Source: Lumbricus rubellus
Taxonomy: Eukaryota; Annelida; Clitellata; Crassiclitellata; Lumbricidae
Length of the DNA stretch: 64,000 nucleotides
NCBI GenBank assembly: GCA_945859605.1
Contig: OX243817.1
Span: 34,746,968 to 34,810,967 of the forward strand
Direction: 5' to 3'
Made by a program: the position numbers and the translations under genes. Below the pieces are notes generated by a model, which saw only the letters and a list, made by a program, of their open reading frames with translations, did no database searches and was not told the DNA's origin. Below are positions 31,675 through 43,109 of this stretch, one piece after another (positions within the stretch are counted from its first letter, which is position 1; each line of letters starts with the position of its first letter).

Positions 31675-33816
31675 GAATCCGATCAAGACAGCTGCGACGA
31701 ATCCGAGATGATTAGGTCGTATCTTCAACGTCTAACATGGAAGCCGACGAGATATCATAATTTTATGTTGTTGTGTGGAAGTTCATTTGAACTTCCTTTC
31801 TGCTATGTATTAACAAATCTTACGGACATTGACCGCATGATCATAAACCCTAATGTCATTGCAATTTCTCGTGGCGTACCATATGCCAGGAACTTTGGAG
31901 AAGAAATTCTCGTCATTATAAAAGACACTCATCCTGGATTCGTGCGATTACTAAATGAAGATTCTGGCAATGTCAGATACTTCAACATTGATCGAATCAA
32001 TCTTCACGGGCCCGCCACTAAGTTTACGCTTCCAGGACTTCATATAGCTGAACAGTTGAATGAGACTTCTCATATTGAACCGAGTCGCAAAAGTTTAAAA
32101 AATATGACGCAAGATGATGTCATCGCAATTTCCTGTCCATTTTGGCCCAGTGAAGCTCAGGACTGGATTACAAGGACTACTCTGAGCGGATGGCCAGAAA
32201 CATGTGTAAAGGATCATATTGTACGAGGCGGCTGCCACTTCGTTGCAAAATCTCACAGCACTGAATCCAAAGATAGCACTCAATGGAGATATTCCTTTTC
32301 TCAAGCTGAGACTGTTTTGATTCACAGCTGGAATGACGTTCAGAAATATATTTATCACATACTCCGTGTAATCAAAAGACGTATTAATGAGACATGCAGG
32401 GCGGAAGAGAAAGGTGTCTTCAATACTTACCTTTTAAAGACGTTGATGCTGTGGGCTTGCGAAGTGAAGCCGAAAGAGTTTTGGACCGAAGAAAACATTG
32501 AAACATCAGTGAAAGAGTTGCTTTGTCAAGCAATTGAATGTCTTATAGATAGAAATTGTCCACACTACTTTATTTCAGGTCTCAGCATCCTGGACTGTTC
32601 GATTGGTTTCGATAATTTCAGTGAAGTTTTCCCACTAGAACAGTTGGTGTCTGAAGATGTTTCAAGAATCATGGCCGAATTCCCGATGTTTGATGAGAAG
32701 ACGAATTTGCATGTGGAAGTTTCTAAGAAAATAATTATGTATATATCTGCTCTTCCTGACGCGTATATAAATCCGCTAGATCCAATGTTTAGACCATTTG
32801 ACTTTTTCGGTGAGTTTTCAGATGGTGCCATGGTTGACTCGGAACTTGGAAAACTTGTTAAGAGGATCATGGCACATAAACAACTCCAATCTTCTGAGAT
32901 GCAAAGCAGCGTTAATGGGTCCACAAATGAACACCTCAGACTTTGCCTTGAAGAGGATAGCGATAGCCGTGCATCACTGATATTTAATTTACAACAGTCT
33001 ATCCTTGTCAATAGCGGTAGATTTGTTAACAAATGCATTTTAAATGGTCTAAGCGGATCTGAGTCTTATACATGCTTCAAGGATGGCCTCGAATTAAAAG
33101 ATAAATGCTCTCATAAGATGCTCAACCGGGTGCGTTGCTACGAAAGGCTTTCTAAGAATGTAAGCAGCCAATCGACACGGTACAAAGATGCAGTACAAAA
33201 AATAAAAGACCTGACTGAAATTGTAATTGCAACGTTCGCCAAGTTCTGTAATCACATATCAACAGTTATCAGCGGTCTATTTCATGCGAATTTTTTCTAT
33301 GCTTATCTTCACACTTACCGACTGGCTTTACACATATGCGAACAAATGCTACAGGTGCTAGAATGTAATTACACAATGCAATTTATCTTCATGGCATACT
33401 GCACTGATATTTTTCCTGTGCTGTTAAGCAGTGACTTGATGCCGTTGTATGACGAAAATATCCAGACTGTTTTTGGATTCGTTGGTCTGTTTATTTGTAT
33501 CGGGTATAAAGAAGAAGTGAATCGTGGTAATCTGATCAGAATCACTTCACTGTTTGACGAACTGTCTTTCGCTGGAGTGGAACAAAAACATCGGAAGAAA
33601 ACTTCTCGATATTCTCAAATTATTTCTTCTCTCGTCGTTCAACTGTGTCCTGCTATGTTTATCAGGTACATTGAAAAGCAATGTCTCAAGAAACTGAATG
33701 TGATGGTTGGCGACAGTTTTTACGACGTAATATACAGAGGGCCAGAGAATGATACACGCCTTCATCTTCACGCTAAGCCGTTACTACAGTGTGCTTATTC
33801 CATTGCAAAGAACTGA
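31675..33816 (+). CDS. Gene 6 (type A): Mab-21/cGAS-like (cGLR) protein, main exon
   Basis: 713 open codons from the acceptor. Type A signatures: an extra HNF before MLLCGSSFELPF, TDIDRMI, QDDVIAISCPFWP, AEKTNLHVEVSKK-type linker, LELKDKCSHKMLNRVRC in place of the full cysteine cluster, and QCLKKLNVMVGDS near the end. The Mab-21 landmarks GWP, GGCHFVAKSH, WRYSFSQAE, KTLMLWACE and HYFISGLSILDCS are intact. Unlike most copies, an ATG is in frame 21 nt upstream (31654), but it spans the polypyrimidine tract (GTGTTTTTGTCTCAG) that all paralogs share, so I treat the acceptor as the exon start. An unspliced start at 31654 would give 720 residues. The role in nucleic-acid sensing is inferred from the family. 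Confidence 0.85.
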   Translation, partial: ESDQDSCDESEMIRSYLQRLTWKPTRYHNFMLLCGSSFELPFCYVLTNLTDIDRMIINPNVIAISRGVPYARNFGEEILVIIKDTHPGFVRLLNEDSGNVRYFNIDRINLHGPATKFTLPGLHIAEQLNETSHIEPSRKSLKNMTQDDVIAISCPFWPSEAQDWITRTTLSGWPETCVKDHIVRGGCHFVAKSHSTESKDSTQWRYSFSQAETVLIHSWNDVQKYIYHILRVIKRRINETCRAEEKGVFNTYLLKTLMLWACEVKPKEFWTEENIETSVKELLCQAIECLIDRNCPHYFISGLSILDCSIGFDNFSEVFPLEQLVSEDVSRIMAEFPMFDEKTNLHVEVSKKIIMYISALPDAYINPLDPMFRPFDFFGEFSDGAMVDSELGKLVKRIMAHKQLQSSEMQSSVNGSTNEHLRLCLEEDSDSRASLIFNLQQSILVNSGRFVNKCILNGLSGSESYTCFKDGLELKDKCSHKMLNRVRCYERLSKNVSSQSTRYKDAVQKIKDLTEIVIATFAKFCNHISTVISGLFHANFFYAYLHTYRLALHICEQMLQVLECNYTMQFIFMAYCTDIFPVLLSSDLMPLYDENIQTVFGFVGLFICIGYKEEVNRGNLIRITSLFDELSFAGVEQKHRKKTSRYSQIISSLVVQLCPAMFIRYIEKQCLKKLNVMVGDSFYDVIYRGPENDTRLHLHAKPLLQCAYSIAKN

Positions 33817-33969
33817 GAGAACTGTTCTTACGCCGGCTCTTCTCTTCTGAATGAGAAGATCGTTTGAAACGGCTTTGTTTTATAAATGGTAGCATTGTGA
33901 TGGCAACACTATGATCTACATGTACCGCAGTTCTAAGCTGTAAAAACATTGTAGGCCTATTATATTTCT

Positions 33970-33975
33970 AATAAA
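33970..33975 (+). terminator. Candidate polyadenylation signal of gene 6
   Basis: AATAAA 154 nt after the stop codon, in TTTCTAATAAAGCTGTTG. It is conserved at the same distance behind genes 8 and 10. The other genes show no such canonical signal close to the stop. Confidence 0.5.
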
Positions 33976-36398
33976 GCTGTTGAGGCCGCTTCATCATAAT
34001 TATGTTAGCAACACGTCCTTCTCGATATTTTCCTGGTGTTGAGGACCCAGAGATTCGGTGTTGGGTATTCAATTGGTACAGTAATAGACACGGAATTGAA
34101 TCGATATTTTAATCCCACTATTCAGAAACCAACTTTTCTACCCTTTCTATCTCGTAAAGTACCGGTGTGGGTGGAACAAGGTCAAATTTATTTGACGTCG
34201 TTATTTGATCCGAACGAAAATCGGTATTTAGTTTATATTTATACTATTTTTTATAGGCTGTGGTTGATAGGCCATTATTTGCATGGAAAAGGCTTCAGTT
34301 AAATTTTCGTACTAATACTATTGATCCCACTATTATAATCCCATATAAAATCGTCGGCTATTTTCGACGGCTAGACATCAGCCAAAGTTACAAAAAAACT
34401 GAAAATGAAACAGCAATGCCTTTCTTAATAGCCTACTCACTCTTTTATCTTAATGCGCCTATACTGTAGCTTACTGCATGTCGAACCATGCATGTGGGTA
34501 CGCACTAGCTAACTGGAGTTCCTTTTGCCAAAGATACAATCAGCCACAGGCTGAATTCCAATAATCGGTTTCCTCGGACCACACATTAGGCTATATACCT
34601 ATAGGCTACGTTCTTTACTGAAAAGATATAACCTGCTGGTAGTCTAATATACGCATCAATTATCGTCTGCAATTACCCGGCATGCAGTAGAGAAATTGTG
34701 TTGCACTTAAGTCGATCGGTTCGGTGGCTGCTGCGCTCTATTACATAGGGGTAAAAGCAGGTTCCGCGCTCAACTGGTGTCCGTAGTGCTCTTGGTATAG
34801 TAGGCCATCCGCACGGAATAGGCTTCACTTAGATCTAAAATTAATGTTGCATTGTTGCTCTATGTCGTAAAGCAGACAGTCATGGTCATACTGTCCCAAA
34901 GTGTTTGTGCCTGGATAAGCTAGAAAGCCACGTTTGCAGTGTGTTTGTACCTATTTTAAAGGTTATTTATTAAAGTATTTTATAAAAAATACATCCTGCA
35001 TGCAGAAGTGAGTGTGACATGCTTTAGAATATCGAAAGTAAGCCGAACAGCCGAACGATGTAGGCTACCCGGCAAAAACCAATATCGCAAAACTGGGCAA
35101 CTGCAGATTGTAGTGAAACAGATCTTGCTGCGATAAAACCCACGCAGTTGTAGGCCTATTATCCAACATCCGGCAATTAACCGCGGAACAATGGCAGAGC
35201 TATGCGGTGTATATTTTGTGCACAATAGATATCACGAGAAGCCTACACTAAGGTGGAGTGAATACAATGGTGAAAAATTTAATGTCAGAATTTAAAAATG
35301 CCCTGGTGTGCAAAAGTTGTATTATGATATGCTTAGTTGTTTTGCAAAATATGTTGATCCTATTATTTTTCTAAGAGGTGCCCCAACGATGAAGAAAATC
35401 CAACATTTTTGACAAAATTTGCAATTTTTCGTTAAAATGTGCTTTTAGCCATGGGCAACTTTGGACAACAAACCATTGTTGTAATGCTGTATACTGATGA
35501 CAGAATTAACTATCATATTCCGTATTATAAAATACACCTTGATTTAAGAGGTTTCTCTTAAGTCAAAATTATGCAAAACTCTGATCTAGTGTTAGGAGTT
35601 TTCATTATTATTTCATGCTCTTCCTGCCCGAATGACTCCATCTGTTGAAGCATAGCCATTGACCTTTGCTGAAGCTTCTGCAACATGGCGTGTGCATCGC
35701 TTTGTCGCTTGGATGTGGCATGAAACTGAGCTATTTTATTTAGGCCTACCTCTGCAATAGGCCTAGGCCTATTGCTAGAGTTTACACAATTTGCTTCATC
35801 CTTGTCTGCAACACGTTTCGTGAGAGGTGGCTCATATCGTTCCATTTTGCCATTCGACTTGATCAATTTAATATCTTCAGGATGAAAGTTGAGTGTGCGT
35901 AGCTTAGGCCTACTCGAAATTTCATGATTTTTGTTATTGATGCTTTTTCAACTCTTGCAGCAAGAATTTGCATGCTAGTTTGCGGATATGCGGTCTTTCG
36001 TTGGACAAACATTGCAAGTTGTATATTTTCTGCATGGCGAAATATCCATTTCATTGAATAACTTCCACTACAATGTCTCGTAAATTATATATTGCAGTGT
36101 CTTGAATATTTTATTATCCTCCGCAGGTGCTTGGAACCTTGACTGCATGCTGACTTTGTCTTAATATGAAACTAGGCTTAATTGGATTATCACTTGGACT
36201 TTCAGTTCCTATAATCTCAAAATTCTATTTGCTGTTATCAACCACCTTGAGTGGCAAACAGCAGCTGGCGTTTGAAAGTAGAGATCTAACTATATCTGGT
36301 GAGCAAGTGCCACATGATGCAGCTCTGCATAGCTTATAAATTATATTGCACAATAGTATAATTAATAAATTATGCAAAGCTGTATCATTATGGCATTT

Positions 36399-36478
36399 GA
36401 TATGGAAGGAATCAAATTAAGTACCGATCAGCAATATTAATTTTGCTGATAGGTACTTAATTTGATTCCTTCCATATC
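36399..36478. repeat. Long hairpin inside the 2.9-kb transposon
   Basis: About 36 bp arms, GATATGGAAGGAATCAAATT.. and its complement ..AATTTGATTCCTTCCATATC, nearly perfect around a short AT loop. It could be a foldback from an internal rearrangement of the element or a nested miniature element. Confidence 0.75.
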
Positions 36479-36487
36479 TAGACAGTT

Positions 36488-36567
36488 CTCTAACTCAATT
36501 GCGTTTTAATGTTTCAGATAATGAATCCTCTAACTCAATTGCGTTTTAATGTTTCAGATAATGAATC
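36488..36567. repeat. 40-bp direct duplication
   Basis: Two adjacent, apparently identical 40 bp copies starting CTCTAACTCAATTGCG, right after the hairpin and within the 2.9 kb transposon. Confidence 0.85.
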
Positions 36568-39014
36568 ACAGTTTCCTAGAGAATTGCCTATGTTTACTGA
36601 AAATAATGTTGGACCTTGTGTTTCACCATTTAGCTTTTGAATTAGATGTCTCAGGGTTTATTTGTTGGCATGCAACATACAAATAAACCAATATAACGGT
36701 CTACCAAGTTATATTTCCAAAAGACTCATGATCCCACCAACTGCACCAGTCTTGACATTAGTTCAGTCACAACCAATGACAACTAAATCTTCAGTTGCTA
36801 TTTTATTATCTAACAAACGCCTAGTGATACCTGCATGAATATTTTTAGATTATCGCCTCTCCGGAGTAACATGACCCAGATATGGTAAATCCGTTCAAGC
36901 ACAAGTGCTATGTGATCTTCAGATATGATTTTAAATATAGCGTCCGATTTCTTGCCATTTTTCATTTGCAATCTGGTCCTATCTTCATCGTCTGATTCTT
37001 TGTTGTTTAACACTGTGATGATTATCTGCTGAAGAATTTGATTCCCTGTCTGACTTCACTTTCTGAGTCAAAATAACTGAAAATATCGGGTTGTTCTTGA
37101 GCGAAGGAAAGCTTAAGACAATTTGCTTCTGTATAGCCTTCTCTATTTCTTTGCATTTCCTCTTTTCTTCTCATAGAGTTAGTAATTTTTAAATTGATAC
37201 TAACAACCATCATTGCTCTTGTTTGGCCTTGATCAATATGAAAGTTTCGTTCTGCCATTTGAACTTCTGTATTTTTTGCACAAGTGCAATTATTTATTTC
37301 CATATACTTATTATAATAGGCCTAGGTTACATGCCACAATATCAAATAATTGAATTTCAGATGGCTTCCCAAATTCTTCAAATTCAGATATGTATTTCTG
37401 GTCATATTTTTTCAATTTATATGGCTCCAGCAAGTTTCTATACTTGTTACAGAGTTTTATCTTGTCCACTACATTTTGATGAGATAGACCTATAATTGGT
37501 TTTGAAGACTTCAACCACAAACCTGCTATTCGCAGTGTGATCGTGGTTGCTACTTGCTGCAAACTTTGATTCCTTTGAGGTCGGAGTAACTTTATCCAAA
37601 CATTTATAAGATAATATCGAGAAATTAATTTTTTTAAAGATTTGAACAGAAATCTTAATAATTGAAATTTAGGTTTTAATTTAAATTTAAATTTAATTTC
37701 ATTCACAACCATTTTAATTGAGATTATAGATTAAAACGATCGAGAAAGTATAAAAATTTCCACACTTAAGCATTTTTAGAGTGCCCGAAAATGGCATCAT
37801 ATGTCAATTATTTATGCATTAGACAAATTTCGGCAAAAATAATGTCAATGTAGTTTTTTATTGTCGTCTGCAGTCACTTAAATATGGCAATAAAATGAGT
37901 CTGGACAGGGATTCTCTTTAAAAGCGTTATTCATAGTTTAAAACTTGCTTTCAATATGGTTAAGAGGTTGACAAACATTATTAGGAAAAAATAAAAAAAC
38001 CGATTTTTTTACATATTATGGCAAATTTATGATATTGTTGGGGCACCTCTTAAATAAGGAATAAAAATTTCTTAAAATTCACATGAACTTCTTAGATCAT
38101 AATACAACTTTCCCGCACCAGGGCATTTTGAAGTTCTAAAAAAAATTTTTTCACTCCACCTTAGCCTACACCGTGGTGGTCTTATGCTAATCATTATGAT
38201 GAGCGTGCTAGGCAGCAAATGTTTTACATGTGTGAGAACTTCCGCATCGGCAAACTACGTTCTATAATTATAATAATTATTATAATAACCAGGCAGTGGT
38301 AGAAATAAAGTATATTCAAGCGAACAACGCAAGCGTTTCCGTGCCTCGCCGGTTGAGTCGAGGCAAGGATTGCACTGCTGCTAGCCTATTGGCCCTGCTA
38401 ACACTTGGCAAATATTGCACATGTTGGTATAAGCTCATAACGCAATCTGTTCTGCTCAGACGTTGGCTTGTCGTAAAAAATTAGCTTAAGTTTGTAATTA
38501 CTCTGATATGAAAGTGCGTTAGGTTGAATTGTTGCGTTGTTAAAATTGATGGATTACAGAGAACTGCATCATGGTGACTTGTTTCTCATAGTCATGATTT
38601 TTTTAATTTGTCTAATTGCCCTGTTGTAATGGCGTAACAAAGGATATCTTCCTCATACGTTGCTACCACCGAAAAGGAAGCAGTCTACGCCCTTAGACCG
38701 AGGGCGCACGATCGTCTAGGCCACTGCCTCGAAAAATGGCTACGATAATGAGGGTGCCTCTTTGAGCAGAATGATTCACACGTACTAAATATCGTTTGCT
38801 AACTTTTGAACTGATACTCTGTTTGTACGTGCACCGAAGGATTTACTTACTCACTTAGGCTACTTACTTAGCGTTGGCATAATAATTTTGAATTTCTTTA
38901 ATGCATGCGTTAGGCTATAGCCTATAAACAGACGAAAGTAAAGTATTGAAAATTTATTAACAGAGAACTGGTTTTAACAATAATTTAAAATGATTTCATA
39001 TCTATAAGTTATTT

Positions 39015-39827
39015 ACTTAGACTTAGACTTAGTTCCTCCTGTTCCGATCGGAGCATTGGTCAACAAGTCTTCGCCACTCCATACGGTCACCAGCTACCTC
39101 CTCCGCCTCGTCCCAACCCAGTCCCATCTTCTCCAGATCTTCCTTAAATGTACGTCTCCAGGTGTTTCTTGGTCTGCCTCTTCTTCGCTTTCCTTCCTCC
39201 GGAACCCATCTTATCGCCGTCTTCGCAATCCACTCTTTTGGTAGTCTAAGAATGTGCCCAGCCAACTTCCCTCTTCTCTCCATGATGACATACTCCAGGT
39301 CTCTTGCTCCCGCCAATTTCAACACCTCCTCATTTCTGATGTGATCTCTCCATGAGATGCCCAGGATGAATCGTAAGCACCTCCGGTTGAAGGCATTTAG
39401 TTGTTTTGTTATCTTCGCTGTTGTTTTCCATGTTTCACTTGCATATAATACCACAGGCAGCACCAACGACGAATACAGACGGATCTTCGTGTCACTATGT
39501 ATCGCTCCTGATTTCCACACTGTTCTCATTCTTTGGAAGACCGCAGCTGCTTTACCAAATCTTGTCCTTACATCCACCTTTATTCCTCCATCCCTTTCCA
39601 TATAGCTGCCCAGATAATTTATGGAAAGTTGTTGACATACTCTATGCTTTCTTGCCCGATTTTGATGTTCGGATATTCACTGACGCCGATTATCATAGCT
39701 TTAGTCTTTGCACTGCTGATGTGTAACCCCACTCCCTCCCCCAGTTCTTGTAGTCTCGTAGTCATCCGCTGCAAATCCATGTTTGTTTCACTTAACAGTG
39801 CTATGTCATCCGCAAAGTTATAGGCCC
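39015..39827 (-). mobile_element. 5'-truncated LINE in the proposed intron of gene 7
   Basis: Flanked by a 10 bp TSD TAAGTTATTT (39005-39014 and 39828-39837). On the minus strand it encodes the end of a reverse transcriptase: FADDIALLSETNMDLQRM (the FADD active-site box), then after a one-base frameshift near 39620 NYLGSYMERDGGIKVDV, ASETWKTTAKITKQLNAFNR, GKLAGHILRLPKEW, KRRRGRPRNTWRRTF, ending SDRNRRN-stop. The 3' tail is a short TAAGTC repeat instead of poly-A. It is a different LINE family from the one at 17998 and 28560. It is also present, shorter by 18 bp, before genes 9 and 11. Confidence 0.9.
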
Positions 39828-40150
39828 TAAGTTATTTAGAAAGCATTTATTAGTTTATCGATCTTGGGTTGCCTATAAATGTGAAACAAACTTTAAAACG
39901 GCTATAGCATTTCAAAAGGTAGCTAGTAAATGGTTAAGAGGTTGACTTGTGAAAACTATTAACACTCTCTAAAGATGTTCAGCTGACGATCTCGTTCTTT
40001 GGATGCGTCGGGTGTCAAGCACAGGTAAGCTGGCTTTAGCATACCTCAAAGATTCGTCCCACTTACTCAAAGAGTAGCACGAAATAGGATGACGTCCTCG
40101 GATAATGTCAGCAATATGCAATATTTAAAATAGAAGTGTTTTTGTCTCAG

Positions 40151-42283
40151 GAATCCGATCAAGACAGCTGCGACGAATTCGAGATGATTAGGTCGTATCT
40201 TCAACGTCTAACACGGAAGGCGAATAGATGTTGTATGTTGTCGTGTGGAAGTTTCTTTGAACTTCCTTTCTGCTATGTACTAACAAATCTTACGGACATT
40301 GACCGCATGATGATAAACCCTTATGTCATTGCAATTCCTCGCGGTGTACCATATGCCGGGAACTTTGGAGAAGAAATCCTTATCATTATAAAGGACACTC
40401 AACCTGGATTCGTGCGATTATTATTAAACGAAGATTCTAGCAATGTCAGATACTTCAACATTGATCGAAGCAAGCTTCACGGGCCCGCCAAAAAGTTTAT
40501 GCTTCGTGGACGTGATATAGCTGAACAGTTGAATGAGACTCCTAAGATTGAACCTAGTCGCAACAGTTTAAACAATATGACGCAAGATGATGTCATCGCA
40601 ATTTCATGTCCACATTGGCCCAGAGAAGCACAGGACTGGATTACAAGGACTACTCTGAGCGGATGGCCAGAAACATGTGTAAAGGATCACATTGTACGAG
40701 GCGGCTGTCACTTCGTTGCAAAATCTCACCACACCGAACCAAACGATAGCAATCAGTGGAGATATTCCTTTTCTCAAGCAGAGATCGTTTTGATTCACAG
40801 CTGGAATGACGTTCAGAAGTACATTTATCACATACTACGTATAATCAAAGGACGTGTTAATGAGACATGCAGGGTGGAGGAGAAAGGTGTGTTCAATACT
40901 TACCTTGTCAAGACGTTGATGCTTTGGGCTTGTGAAATGAAGCCGAAAGAGTTTTGGGATGAAGAAAACATTGAAGCATCAGTGAAAGAGTTGCTCTGTC
41001 AAGCAATTGAATGTCTAATAGACAGGAATTGTCCACACTATTTTATAGCGGGTCTCAGCATCCTGGATTGTTCACTTTTTAGCGATGTTACCAATGAAGT
41101 TTTCCAAATAGTCCAGTTCATGCGTGGAAGTGTTTCGAGAATCATGGCCGATTTCCCGAAATTTGATGTCAAGATGAATTTGCATGTGGAAGTTTCTAAG
41201 AAAATAATTATGTATATATCTGCTGATCCTGATGCGTATATAAATCCGCTGGATCCAATGTTTGGACGATTTGGCTTTTCCTGCGAGTTTTCAGGTGGCG
41301 CCGTGGCTTACTCGGAACTTGGAAAACTTGTTAAGAGGATCATGGCACATAAACAACTCCAATCTTCTCAGATAGAAAGCAGTGTTAATAGATCTACAAA
41401 TGAACACTTCAGACTTTGCCTTGAAGAGGATAGCGATAACCACTCATCATTGATAATTAATTTACAAGAGTCTTTCCTTGTTAATATGGGAACATTTGTG
41501 AACAAATGCATTTCAAAAGGTCACAGCGCACCTGATATATGCTTAACAGATAGCCACAAATCTAAACGTAAATGCTGTCATAAGATGCTCGACCGTGTAT
41601 GTTGCTACAAAAGAGTTTCTAAGAATTTAAACAGCCAATCGTCACGATACAAAGATGCAGTACGGAAAATAAAAGACATGACTGAAATTATATTTGCAAT
41701 GTTCACCAAGTTCTGTGAGAACATATCAGCAGTTATCAGCGGATTAGTTCGTGCAAATTTTTTCTATGCTTATCTTCACACTTACCGACTGGCTTTACAC
41801 ATATGCAAACAAATGCCTCAGATGCTAGAATCTATTAAAACATCGCAATTTCTCTTCAGGGCATACGGCACAGAAATTTTTCCTGTACTGTTGAGCAGTG
41901 ACGTGATGCCATTGTATGACGAAAATATCCAGACTGTTTTTGGATTCGTTGCTCTATTCATTTGTGTCGGTTATAAGAAGGAAGTGAATCGTGGTAACCT
42001 GATCAGGATCACTTCCATGTTTGACGAACTGGCTTCCGCTGGAGTGGAGCAGAAACATCGGAAGACAACTTCTCGATATGCTCGTGTAATTTCTTCTCTC
42101 GTCGTTCAACTGTGTCCGGCTGTCTTCATCAGGTACATTGAAAAGCAATGTCAGAAAAAGCTGAACATGGTGATTTGCGACAGTTCTTCCGACAAAATAT
42201 ACACAGGACCACAGAATGATATACGTCTTCATCGTCACGCTATGCTGTTACTACAGTGTGCTTATTCCATTGCAAAGAACTGA
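40151..42283 (+). CDS. Gene 7 (type B): Mab-21/cGAS-like (cGLR) protein, main exon
   Basis: 710 open codons from the acceptor TTTTTGTCTCAG. The Mab-21 landmarks are GSFFELPF, TDIDRMM, QDDVIAISCPHWP, GWP, GGCHFVAKSH, WRYSFSQAE, KTLMLWACE, HYFIAGLSILDCS. The linker is the EVFQIVQFMRGSVSRI variant. The cysteine segment KRKCCHKMLDRVCC resembles genes 2 to 4, but the next helix (SRYKDAVRKIKDMTEIIFAM) resembles genes 5 and 6, so the exon is a mosaic. It is three residues shorter than type A. The GTG 15 nt upstream is within the polypyrimidine tract and is not a start. The intron upstream of this exon holds a LINE insertion. Biochemical role inferred from the family. Confidence 0.85.
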   Translation, partial: ESDQDSCDEFEMIRSYLQRLTRKANRCCMLSCGSFFELPFCYVLTNLTDIDRMMINPYVIAIPRGVPYAGNFGEEILIIIKDTQPGFVRLLLNEDSSNVRYFNIDRSKLHGPAKKFMLRGRDIAEQLNETPKIEPSRNSLNNMTQDDVIAISCPHWPREAQDWITRTTLSGWPETCVKDHIVRGGCHFVAKSHHTEPNDSNQWRYSFSQAEIVLIHSWNDVQKYIYHILRIIKGRVNETCRVEEKGVFNTYLVKTLMLWACEMKPKEFWDEENIEASVKELLCQAIECLIDRNCPHYFIAGLSILDCSLFSDVTNEVFQIVQFMRGSVSRIMADFPKFDVKMNLHVEVSKKIIMYISADPDAYINPLDPMFGRFGFSCEFSGGAVAYSELGKLVKRIMAHKQLQSSQIESSVNRSTNEHFRLCLEEDSDNHSSLIINLQESFLVNMGTFVNKCISKGHSAPDICLTDSHKSKRKCCHKMLDRVCCYKRVSKNLNSQSSRYKDAVRKIKDMTEIIFAMFTKFCENISAVISGLVRANFFYAYLHTYRLALHICKQMPQMLESIKTSQFLFRAYGTEIFPVLLSSDVMPLYDENIQTVFGFVALFICVGYKKEVNRGNLIRITSMFDELASAGVEQKHRKTTSRYARVISSLVVQLCPAVFIRYIEKQCQKKLNMVICDSSSDKIYTGPQNDIRLHRHAMLLLQCAYSIAKN

Positions 42284-43109
42284 GAACTTTTCTCACATGA
42301 CCTCTTCTTCTCTGAAAGAGAAAATCTTTTCAAACGGCTCTGTTTTATAGATGGTAGCATTTTGATGGCAACACTATGATCTACATGTACCGCAGTATTA
42401 AGCTGTTCAAACTCATTGAATAGTTCTGATAGAGCGGTGTAACTAAGTCTTGTTGACCGCCTTTGTCTGGTATGTTATCAACAAGTCCTTCTAAATATTC
42501 GTCTCGTGCTGGGGGCCCAGAGATTCGTTCAAAATGATTCAAGTTTTGTCCAAGAGTTGTGTTCAAGACAGAAAATGAACGCCTGGTGTAACTCTCATCA
42601 TTCAGAACGGAACTAGTAACCTTTCTGGTATTGTTAAGTAGGAAACACGGACACTGTCAAATTGATTTGGTGTCTTCATTTGATCAGAACTGGAATTGAT
42701 AATTAGGTCTTTGTTCGATGGCCCATGATATCGACGAATACCCCATATTTTGCTGGCTAGAAATCAATCGAAGTCAAAAACTGATTACATTGTATGAAGG
42801 CATAATGAAATAGACATTTCTTTCTTAGAATATCAACAGCTGATTAGCCTATCCGAATTCTGCTCAGGACGGAAACTGAACGATGGTGAAAAACGCTTTT
42901 ATAAACTAATGCATCCACTAACACAATCGTGATGCATGTGTGCTTGTTACAGCGCCCCTTCAAATTTACTACTCAGAAGCGCTCCCGACTACATCGCGGA
43001 CACTAAGCCAGAGTTTCGCGCCAAAGCGCAAGAGAAATAGCGAACGAAGGACTTGCTCAGAGTCTCTAAGGGGCTTGAGGTGGATTGGAACCTGCTTCCC
43101 TCCGGTTGC
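42284..43109. other. 3' flank of gene 7 and unidentified sequence
   Basis: The first ~470 bases are a diverged version of the shared downstream block (hairpin near 42300, TTGTTGACCGCC, CTGGTATGTTATCAACAAGTCC). Then comes DNA not seen elsewhere in the array except in unit copy 2, with the coding-like but stop-broken reading PDYIADTKPEFRAKAQEK at about 42990. I do not recognise it. Confidence 0.5.

Larger units (their letters stand above)
35248..38164 (-). mobile_element. 2.9-kb DNA transposon with 15-bp TIRs, family unknown
   Basis: The ends are CTAAGGTGGAGTGAA and TTCACTCCACCTTAG (perfect 15 bp inverted repeats), flanked by a perfect 6 bp TSD CCTACA (35242-35247 and 38165-38170). The empty site is intact in the homologous place before gene 9 (GCCTACACCGTGG). 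Subterminal inverted stretches include GAGGTGCCCCAAC at about 35374 and TTGGGGCACCTC at about 38036. Minus-strand fragments of one or more proteins remain: KKYDQKYISEFEEFGKPSE..LFDIVAC (37712-37311), NCTCAK..AERNFHIDQGQTR (37303-37022), and ones at 37013-36810, 36054-35863 and 35866-35558 (glutamine-rich, MLQKLQQRSMAMLQQME). No intact transposase is seen. It is present only in unit copy 1. Confidence 0.85.
34709..38573 (+). promoter_or_regulatory. 5' module of gene 7, split by a transposon
   Basis: The conserved box has GGTAAAAG (GATAAAAG elsewhere) at about 34750. A GCAGAA|GTGAGT donor-like site lies at about 35008. The module is then interrupted at CCTACA by a 2.9 kb element and resumes at 38171 (CCGTGGTGGTC). 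It ends ACTGCATCATG|GTGACTTG with ATG at 38571-38573. Gene 7 may therefore have altered expression compared with gene 9. Confidence 0.4.

Noticed and set aside
35558..37712. Host gene on the minus strand between genes 6 and 7
   Set aside because: All fragments lie exactly between the TIRs of the 2.9 kb transposon, and the empty site exists in copies 2 and 3. They are transposon remnants.
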